Shown here: in pieces, positions 56,046 to 64,000 of the stretch
Position numbering within the stretch: position 1 is the first letter of the stretch
How the letters are laid out: each line of letters begins with the position of its first letter
NCBI RefSeq assembly: GCF_009905375.1
Contig: NC_133649.1
Span: 232,475,792 to 232,539,791, forward strand
From: Apium graveolens
Lineage: Eukaryota > Streptophyta > Magnoliopsida > Apiales > Apiaceae
DNA length: 64,000 nucleotides
Direction of reading: 5' to 3'
Notes under the pieces: generated by a model
The model's database searches: none
Told to the model about the DNA's origin: nothing
What the model saw: the letters and a program-made list of their open reading frames with translations, nothing else
Translations under genes and position numbers: made by a program

Positions 56046-58100
56046 TGATCTGCTTTCTAAGTTTCAATCACCATTATATGTTCGTCTCTATTCCGTATCC
56101 ACTCATCTTCTTACCGCACATAATCAGGCTTTACTTTTAGTATCATTGTATGGCCTTGAATTCCTCGAACTGTGGGTATCCATCATAAAAGATACTATTT
56201 CAATTAACCGACAATATATAATTGTCTATTCTATATTTATCCTTATCGTCTACCCACCCGATAATAACAGATAAGGATCATCTTTAATTACATAATGTTT
56301 AATAAACACGTGGACTCATAATTTACATAACACGTAAACACATAAGGCAGGTATCACATTATTCATGTAACATATGATTTAGTTCATCAAAACATTCAAC
56401 TCGATATGTTTAAAACTGAAATTGAGTCGAAATATGACTTTCAATAGTAACGCGACTCATAAATGTTTACAAAATCAAGCGACCTTTCGAAAAGAAAGAT
56501 TTTATCTCTCGAAAGTATTTTCAATAGAATCACACTATTTTTCTGAGTCTAAACGCGTATTTTTGTATTAAGCAGACGAACATTCTATTTATTAAGAATA
56601 AAATAAGAATAATTTAATTAATAATAATATTAATTGAATTTTAAATACCCTTATATAATTTTTAAAAGCTCAACATGATTTTTAAATCTTTATTTGGCTT
56701 AATTATAAATAATTATATTTTATTTAACTATTTATAATAAAATTAATTAATTAATTAAATGAATTAAATAATTAATTAAACTAGTAAAAAATTATTTAAA
56801 ATAAATTATAAATAATTAAATCAAATTAAGATTTTGAAAATAATAAAAGAAAATAATTTCTGGAATTAAAATAATTTAGTTAAATATATTAAATTATTAC
56901 TTAAATAAATTTTAAATTTAAAAATTAATTTTTAGAATTTAAAAATGATTTTTAAATTAGTTAAAAAAAGAATTCCAGAAACAGAATTTGGAAATCTGAT
57001 TTGGGGAAACATGGATCAAAACCGGGTTGTAATTGGGTTTTGATTCGGGTCGCCAAGAACATCTGGATCGCCGGCCGGATTCTGGAAAAATTCGGCGGTT
57101 TCACCGGTTTTCGGCAAGCCTGATTAAGCCCCAACATCGTTTTTCATCGGTTTTTTCTTCAGTTTTCCTTCACCAGCCATCCCAAAATACCAACGTTGAT
57201 TCAATCACAACAGACGAGTCCAGTCTCGTCTTCTCCGTCTAAAACCGGAATAACTCTGACGGCCACGACCGACGACAACTCAAATCGACCTCGAAACTTA
57301 GCAAAATTCATCACAAATCGATGTTTACACACCTACAAGGCTAACTACAGTTTTGTCAATTAAAATCAAGTGAAACAACCGGAAAAACAAGTTAAAGTCG
57401 AAGTCGACGTCGGTTTCCGGTGAAGTCGAAACAAAATCGTTTATATTAAAAAACACATGAATCAACTCGAAATTAGCCGATCTAAACCGTCATGGTAATC
57501 AATTGATCAAATAATCCTTAATTAACAAACCCCCAAATTCAATGAAGAACAACAAATTAAATTTTTTCGTATTTGTTACCCTTTAATATAATTGATGGTA
57601 GAAATGGAAAAAATACGTTCCAAGCTTCGATTTCAATACTTTTACTCCTGATTTGACACCAAAATCACCTCGAAATTGATCTTTGATTATCAAGAACCCT
57701 AATTCCCCCTTTTCTGTAGAATTTTCTAATTTTTTTTTCTGATTTTTATATAATTAAATGATAATTAAATAATAAATAAATGCTATTTATAGTTATAAAA
57801 ATAATACTCCCAAAATTATTTATGGCCTAATTATATCATTTAATAAAAATTATTAACCCAAAATTAATAATTAACGGGGAATAATTTATAATCCAATAAA
57901 TACAAATATTATGTCAAAATTTCGCAAAAAATATGAATAACCCAAAAATGGAAAAATATTAAATATTTGATAATCCCATAATTTTATAAAAACAAAAATG
58001 CGATTTTTGTGGGCTTTGACATCTAGGTAGGGGCCCGAAAAAATCATAATTTTTTCATTTAATATAACATTAAACATTCGTAATTTTCCCGGTTGTTACA
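56046..58100 (-). repeat. Element B 3' LTR, main part
   Basis: On the minus strand the LTR begins TGTAACAACCGGG at 58100, right after a polypurine tract, as in Tekay-type elements. It runs left to the CACTA insertion at 56046. It is very AT-rich at 56570-57000 and 57720-57960, and GC-richer at 57030-57450. The 57033-57242 ORF is not supported. Together with 47633-47821 it would be about 2.24 kb. Confidence 0.7.
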
Positions 58101-58397
58101 TCTTTCCCCTCTTAAAATGATTATGTCCTCAGAATCACGCTAAGGAACAGATACTGATACTTTTCAAGTATCTCACTTACAATTTCTCAGGTTGACCTCT
58201 CAACCTTACAACTTTTCATAAACTTTAACCCACCATATCACTTATTACACAACAACCTCTCGCTGACATAACATATTATCAGTTGCTCACACAACCCAAC
58301 TCAAGTCTCCATTTTATACATAATGGAGCTAACTTACTCATCGTGGTTATACACATATAAACACCTTATGAACTCGCTACACCGGTGGCGATAAAGC
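58101..58397 (-). other. Polypurine tract and 3' untranslated remnant of element B
   Basis: Minus-strand AAGAGGGGAAAGA (58101-58113) precedes the LTR start. The next 280 bp are non-coding with no recognisable pol end. Athila-3 is inserted at 58398, so the rest of element B lies beyond the window. Confidence 0.7.
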
Positions 58398-59835
58398 TGT
58401 TAGGGCGAAAACACACGCTAAAATTACACGCAAGTATACGCGTTCGCAAGTAGTATAAGATACAAATCAGATTTGTACCCATAGAGACTCGTTTTAGTTA
58501 ACTTAAAATTATGCACCTTTGCAACAATGGTATGGTTATCGCTTAATGCTAAGACAATAACTAGTTGAAAAGTTTATAATTAAGATTAAACTAACATGCA
58601 ATTAACTAAGAATAAAAGTGATTGAATTAACTATACGAGATGAACATGGGATTCTAACTTTATTAAATACTTCATTCAAAGTCATTGTTCTTAACCTTAA
58701 CATGCAATGGTGATGACAACTAATCATATAACACGAAACTAGTAAATGCCAACTTTCGTTGTACGAATACCCTACTACCAGATATCCACAAAAGAGATAG
58801 AAGGTGAATAGACACCAATTATGTTGAGACTCTATATGTCTATAGAATTTGACAACATAAAGGTTTAATGCGCAAGTTACCTATCGTGATTACATAAGGC
58901 AAGTAAGATGGTTAAAATTACCTAAGAATCATGCATAAAAAATACATGAACCTATGCTAGCATGTCAAGTTTTAAACCTCTATTTTCACTTTCGCTTCAA
59001 TAGAGATTAACACGCTATCTTATATGTTAGCTACGCACATGAGACGAATAAGCACAACCAATACTAGGATATCAATCAATCACTACACACCAAGATATTA
59101 AACAAATTAACTATATAAATTCATAAGTAAATCAGTTAGAACCCCACGATCACGATTAGTTCATAACCGAAATCATCGTCACCATGGGTTCCAATGAAAG
59201 CATGATAGTAAACAATATAAGAGTACTAGGGTTCAAAGACAAATCGAAAATAAGCATCTGAAGTACAACTATAATGAAGAATACAAAAGTCTTCTTCTCC
59301 GTAGCCGTCTTGTGCTCTCTAGGTCTTCTTTTTGCTCTCCCTTGGCTCCTTGTCGTGAAAAACATCTTTTTATTGGTATATATAAACCCCTAGTGGACCT
59401 GGACCCTCAAAACCATAAATTTCTACTAAAATCAGGATTTTGGGGCAAAAAGGGCGGTGAGGCCACATTAAAATCAGCGCTGGCGCGCTGGTTTTTTGGC
59501 AGAAAGGCTGGGGTGGCCGTGCTGGTTTTGGGGGCGGCCGCGCAGGGTTTTTGGATTTTTCTGTTGATTCTTCTTTTGACCGTATCTTGAGTTCTGCTCG
59601 TCAGAATTAGGCGATTCAACTACACACGCGAATATAACGAGATTCTCTTCAACTTGAGAATGTCCCAGGCTTCTAATTCTTAGCTCTTTTCAGCATATTT
59701 GCTTGAAAAGCTCCTTTCTTGATGCCTGAAATGCAATAACACAAAAATATATGAAAAATACGAACAACTTAAGTCCAAAACACCAACTTAAGCTTATAAT
59801 GAAGCGTTTCAAGTAGATATAAAATCCACTTATCA
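58398..59835 (-). repeat. 3' LTR of Athila-3
   Basis: TGTTAGGGCG...CCACTTATCA, 1438 bp. Same subfamily as Athila-2: both have GTCCAGGTCCACTAGGGG just before the TATA box (minus-strand TATATA at 59377-59386 here). The polypurine-type stretch TTCAAGTTTGGGGGTG (minus, 59836-59851) adjoins it. The ORFs at 59312-59590 and 59407-59619 are within the LTR and not credible. Confidence 0.92.
59475..59548. repeat. GC-rich block upstream of the TATA box in the Athila-3 LTR
   Basis: CAGCGCTGGCGCGCTGG, GGGTGGCCGTGCTGG and GGGCGGCCGCGCAGGG occur in an AT-rich LTR, about 90-165 bp upstream of the TATA box (minus strand). The position is like the blocks of Athila-1 and Athila-2 but the sequence differs. Confidence 0.75.
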
Positions 59836-59851
59836 CACCCCCAAACTTGAA

Positions 59852-61016
59852 TCGATGCTTGTCCTCAAGCATAAATAGACTCAAAAACTACAAAACAAAC
59901 CTAAATAATATATAAATACAACTATGTGAATGCGACTAAATGACAATGCAATTGATCCCCTCAGAATAACCATAACCAAATGAATAAGCCAATGACTCTA
60001 AGAATGCAATAACTTTTGACAAAGTTCGAATAAATCCCACAAACCAGAACGTGCGTGTATGGTATGCTTAACATATATACTCTCGATACTAGATCAATAA
60101 CCGTAACTTATCTTTCATCAAAACAATTATAAGTTTATAAATAGAATAGACGTTAAACGCATAATGACTCACAACACCTCCTTTCTACTAGAGTTATACA
60201 AGGATTCATGCTATTATTGACTATATAACAAAGATGCTTATTTGACCGTGCAATGAATGAGGTCCCAAAAGACTTAGACAATAATAGCCATGTAGCAAGC
60301 TGTTAGGTTAGCTGATCCCAGAATATAAAAGCATTAGGTCACTAGGCACTAAAGTCCCCTATAACTTAATAACTCAAGTATTAAAGAGCTCACTCTTGAT
60401 TAATTATGCATAAACACATACTAATTTTTTCTTTTCTTTTTTTCTCTTTTTTTTCAATGAATCTGAATGAGTACGTTTCGCTCCATCTCATTCAACCCTA
60501 GACTATTCATAAAAATATGAGCCGTCTACTAGCCATTTGACGCCTAGCCTTATTCAAAACAAGCAATGAAATCCATGTTTTTCTCCATATTAAAATTCAG
60601 TGTTCATACGTCATTACGAGAATACCACAAATTCTAGATATAAATAAGTGATTAAATCTCAACAAATAAATAAGTATGATCATGATCTAGCTCAAAAGCA
60701 ACCCATAAGACTTGTGATTTTTTTTCTGGCATGCAAATTACTTCATTAAGACTTAAACAACCCTCTATTCATCATCACCACACTCAAATTAACATCAACT
60801 TATCAGATAGCAATAGCTCAACCTAAAGGATCATGTTATATGCATGCATATGCAACTAAATGAACTCCCATAAAATATAAATAAATATGTTCTATATGAA
60901 CAATCATGCAAACATATGAATGACATATAATTAAACGTATAACATGAATCTATATGAATCTATATGGACACACACAAACTAATCCTTACAGTATACCTTA
61001 AGGATACAAGGCATAC
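59852..61016 (-). other. 3' untranslated region of Athila-3
   Basis: 1.2 kb of AT-rich non-coding sequence between the polypurine tract and the end of the accessory ORF. A T-rich run lies near 60425-60460. The part near 60725-60990 resembles 28106-28316 of Athila-1. No gene is seen. Confidence 0.65.
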
Positions 61017-61260
61017 CTAGTTAGTGGGAGGATCACCCTCTTCTTATGGAGGATCAGGTGGCCAATCAACCTCGACACCAGTGTCTCGAAAAATAGTACT
61101 GAGAGCGTGTGTCAAAGCTTCAGTAAAATGTCGGTGGATGTCATGCATGGCCTCAATACGTCGAATCAACCTTCAATACCGCGCATCCCCAAGACCAAAC
61201 ATCAACTGTCTGTGGTGCACAAGAGGGACCCTCTGTAAGCACGAGAGGAACCGGCCGGTC
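61017..61260 (-). pseudogene. C-terminal remnant of the Athila-3 accessory ORF
   Basis: Minus-strand RRIEAMHDIHRHFTEALTHA, then VDWPPDPP and a stop at 61017. It aligns with the C-terminal part of the Athila-1 accessory ORF (RRMDAMYES ... FAEELTQALRTVFRG ... PPPDTPP). The N-terminal ~300 codons are gone. Confidence 0.65.
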
Positions 61261-63773
61261 ACCCTTGAGATTATCATAGATATATTCCAACCCCTTGTCA
61301 GGGGGTACACCTAAGAATACATAACTCAAGTCATCTAGAAGTGGGTTGAACTCAAGTGTGGGAGCTTCTTCAATCGACGATTCGAGACGCTCCTGAGAAA
61401 TTTTCAGCTCTGCTAACCTAAGAGAATCGAATGGCATATCCAACTTCCTCTTCCACGGAGGTGCATTCAAAACCTGCAGTTGCTCTGCTCCTTCTTCATC
61501 TTCAATAACTGATTCCCCTATTAAGGCTCTCTCTAAGGTATCTGACTTTGGCAATTGCTCAAGCTCCGAATTCACTGACAGAGCTGACCCACTCTACTTT
61601 AAAGCACTTCTCTTTATCTGTGGGTAACTTTATTTCCTTGAAATATTAAAAGTGACCTTCTGATCTTGAACCTTCATAGTAAGCTCTCTTTTTTACACAT
61701 CGATCAATGTTCGACCTGTAGCTAAGAATGGTCTTCCCAAGATGATGGGAATCTTCTTATCTTCCTCGAAATCCAGAATTACAAAATCAGCAGGGAAGAT
61801 GAGTTTTTCCACCTTGACCAAGACATCCTCCACTATACCTCGTGGATAAATGATGGAACGATCAGCTAGTTGTAATGACCTATGTCAATTTCGGATCAGG
61901 TAGACCAAGCTTCTTGAAGATAGACAAGGGCATCCGATTGATGCTAGCTCCCAAATCACACAAGCATTTATCGAACGACAAGTTTCCAATAATGCAGGAA
62001 TAAGTGAAACTTCCAGGATCTTTAAGCTTTGGAGGCAATTTCTATTGCAGCACAGCACTGAATTCTTCCGTTAGAGCAACAGTCTCCAACTCCTCAAGTT
62101 TAAGCTTCCGAGATAGAATACCTTTCATAAACTTAGTGTAGCTCGGGATATGTTCTAGAGCTTCAGCAAAAGGTATGTTGATATGTAGCTTCTTAAAAAC
62201 CTCCAAAAACTTGGCCAATTGCTTGTCGAACTTATGATTTTGAAGCCTTTTAGGAAATGGGGGAGGCATATAGCCTTGTTTCCCCCATGTATTTTGCTCA
62301 AGAGTAGTGTTTTTATCATCATTCTTTTTCGGTTCCACCTCGGCATCCTTCTGCATAACTTTTTCAGCTACAATATCATTTTCCAGAATTGGCAAGGGTG
62401 TAGACGCACCTGCATTCTGGATAGAATTTTCAGACTCTTCATCTTGCTGAATTTGGGGGCTTGTGACCTTTCTGGACCTCAAGGTGATGGCGTTCACCTG
62501 TTTCTTAGCTTCCCTATTGCCTGGATTGGCTTCTGTATCACTAGGAAGCGTTCCTGCTGGTCGATTCAATAAGGCATTAGCAATTTGCCCTATTTGGTTC
62601 TCTAGAGTCTTGATAGAAATAGTCTGGCTTTGGCATATAAGAGCCTTGTTTTTGCACATAAGCCGCAACTCCTCCAATTTAGATTTTTCATTCGAAGATA
62701 GACCTACACCTTCATGAGTTTGTTATTGAAGTTGGAGTTGTTGTCTTGGTGCATATTGCGGTTTTTGAAAACCAGGAGGGTTGAATTGATTTGCTACATA
62801 CTGCTGATAAGGCTGTTGCACCGCATTCTGATTATTGCTCCAGTTGAAGGCAGGATGATTCCAGTTTTCAGGATGATAAGTGGCTGGAACTGGTTCCTGC
62901 GATCTCTGAAAGGTGCTTACAAACTGAGCTAATCTACTAGATATAGCACATTGCTACGTCACATGCGAACCTGCACACAACTCACAAACACCGGTTATCT
63001 GATTAACACCATAGTAAGCCAGAGAATCGATCTTCATAAACAACACCTTTAGTTGAGTAGTGATAGCCGTAGATGTATCCACTTCAAGAACTCCTGCTAC
63101 CTTACCCTGTGGCAATCTCTGGGTTGGATACTGATATTTATTAGCAGCCATCAGTTCAATTAGATCATAAGCTTCCTCATAGCTTTTTGCCCATAATGCT
63201 CCACCTGATGCTGCATCAAGCATGGGTCTTGACTGTTCTCCCAAACCATTATAAAAACAATTGATGATCATCCTAATTTAGGCATGCCATGATGAAGACA
63301 CTTCCTAAGAATCTCCTTGTAGCGCTCCCAAGCTTCACATAGAGTTTCTCCCGATTGGTGCGCAAATTGAGTAAGAGCATTCCTGAGTGCAGCTGTCTAG
63401 GGAAGAATTTAGTAAGAAACTTCTGAGCAAGATCTTCCCAAGTAGTGATAGAACCAGCTAGTAGAGAGTGTAAACAACTCTTAGCCTTGTCCCTTAGAGA
63501 GAATGGAAATAGTCTCAGTTTCACAGCATCTTCAAAAACATTATTGAACTTGAAGGTGTCACAGATATCAATGAAATCCCTAATGTGCATATTGGGATCT
63601 TCCGTTGGAGAACCCCCAAACTGGACTTAATTTTGTACCATCTGAATCGTGCTAGCCTGGATTTCAAAAGTATTACCCGAGATGACTGGTCTGACAATGC
63701 TAGACTGAATGTCACTGATATTTGGTTGAGACTAATCCATCAAAGCTTTCGGATTTCTTACTGGTTCTCCCAT
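61261..63773 (-). pseudogene. Gag and partial protease of Athila-3
   Basis: ATG 63773 (MGEPVRNPKALMD, then a stop at 63735). The Gag core is in 63590-63273 and 63271-62954 (MHIRDFIDICDTFKFNNVFE, ITTWEDLAQKFLTKFF, ASGGALWAKSYEEAYDLIEL), with the CELCAGSH zinc motif cut by a stop near 62955. 62677-62042 is the Lys/Glu linker (PPPFPKRLQNHKFDKQLAKF). The protease lies at 62041-61620 with frame breaks. 61575-61315 is the linker after protease (APPWKRKLDMPFDSL, LSYVFLG), where the deletion begins. Confidence 0.82.
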
Positions 63774-63894
63774 TGCAATGATAACTAGTGTACCTGAAAC
63801 ACACATAAGTAAACCTTCAAAGTAAAAGAATCCTGAGTCAGTGAACTTTAATGACCACTGATGTCAAGAACATAAACTAAAAATTAACATAGAG

Positions 63895-63912
63895 TCCCCG
63901 GAAGTGGCGCCA
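63895..63912 (-). other. Primer-binding site of Athila-3
   Basis: Minus-strand TGGCGCCACTTCCGGGGA, two changes from the Athila-1 site (CTGCC there, CTTCC and A here), six bases from the LTR end. tRNA-Asp type. Confidence 0.85.
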
Positions 63913-63918
63913 AAAACT

Positions 63919-64000
63919 TGTTAGGGAGAAAATACGCGCTAAAATTACACGCAAGTATACGCGTTTGCAAGTAGTATAAGATATAAATCAGATTTGTACC
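63919..64000 (-). repeat. 5' LTR of Athila-3 (first 82 bp in window)
   Basis: TGTTAGGGAGAAAATACGCGCTAAAATTACACGCAAGTATACGCG matches 58398 onward with a few substitutions. It runs off the window. Confidence 0.9.

Larger units (their letters stand above)
58398..64000 (-). mobile_element. Athila-3: internally deleted Athila element, right LTR truncated by window edge
   Basis: The left LTR is 58398-59835, the right LTR starts at 63919, with a tRNA-Asp-type primer site at 63895-63912. Gag and part of protease are present, but RT, RNase H, integrase and most of the accessory ORF are missing. Only the C-terminal end of the accessory ORF remains (61017-61260). The internal region is 4.1 kb. The 5 bp left of the LTR are AAAGC; the other side is out of view. 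Confidence 0.9.

Noticed and set aside
57033..57242. 69-codon plus-strand ORF as host gene
   Set aside because: Inside the LTR of element B; no domain, and similar GC-richer segments occur in the related solo LTR.
1..64000. tRNA, rRNA, CRISPR or bacterial operon features
   Set aside because: None visible. The TGGTATCAGAGC and TGGCGCC motifs are retroelement primer sites, not tRNA genes, and tandem repeats lack CRISPR repeat-spacer structure.

Overview
This window is repeat-rich flowering-plant DNA. Nearly every base belongs to nested transposable elements, and I found no host protein-coding gene, tRNA or rRNA. The evidence is plant-specific element families: Ty3/gypsy of the Tat/Retand, Tekay-chromovirus and Athila types, a Ty1/copia element of SIRE/Maximus type, and a CACTA (En/Spm) DNA transposon. 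A eudicot is likely. The species cannot be fixed from the sequence; Apiaceae is only a guess.

Layout. (1) 1-10323: a Tat/Retand-type gypsy element on the minus strand with a truncated left LTR, an extra antisense ORF on the plus strand, gag-pol and the right LTR. (2) 10324-47632: an old plus-strand Tekay-type chromovirus (element A) that served as host for later insertions. Its pieces are the 5' LTR remainder (10324-12404), leader and pre-gag ORF (12405-13333), gag start (25810-26736), a gag fragment (40470-40636), gag end/pol/chromodomain (42233-45840) and a partial 3' LTR (45873-47632). Inserted in A are a SIRE-like copia element (13334-25804, TSD GTGTA), an Athila element (26737-40464, TSD ATAGC) that itself carries a 3.4-kb solo LTR (36629-40066, TSD TATAT), and an Athila LTR-plus-leader stub (40637-42232). 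(3) 47633-58397: the 3' LTR and a little internal sequence of a second minus-strand gypsy element (element B), split by an 8.2-kb CACTA transposon (47822-56045). (4) 58398-64000: a deleted minus-strand Athila element that lost almost all of pol; its right LTR runs off the window.

All coding regions carry in-frame stops, frameshifts or lost catalytic residues, so no element here looks autonomous. Many lesions look like C-to-T or G-to-A changes, as expected for old methylated repeats.

The most interesting signal is the repeated appearance of large accessory ORFs between pol and the 3' LTR, each preceded by what looks like its own TATA promoter. They occur in the Retand-type element (antisense, with introns), the SIRE-like copia element (about 1,295 codons) and the Athila element (396 codons). 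In the Athila element the internal promoter also carries the same roughly 20-bp-spaced GC-rich modules that lie upstream of the LTR TATA box. All coordinates of degenerate genes are approximate to a few tens of bases unless TSDs or LTR ends are given.
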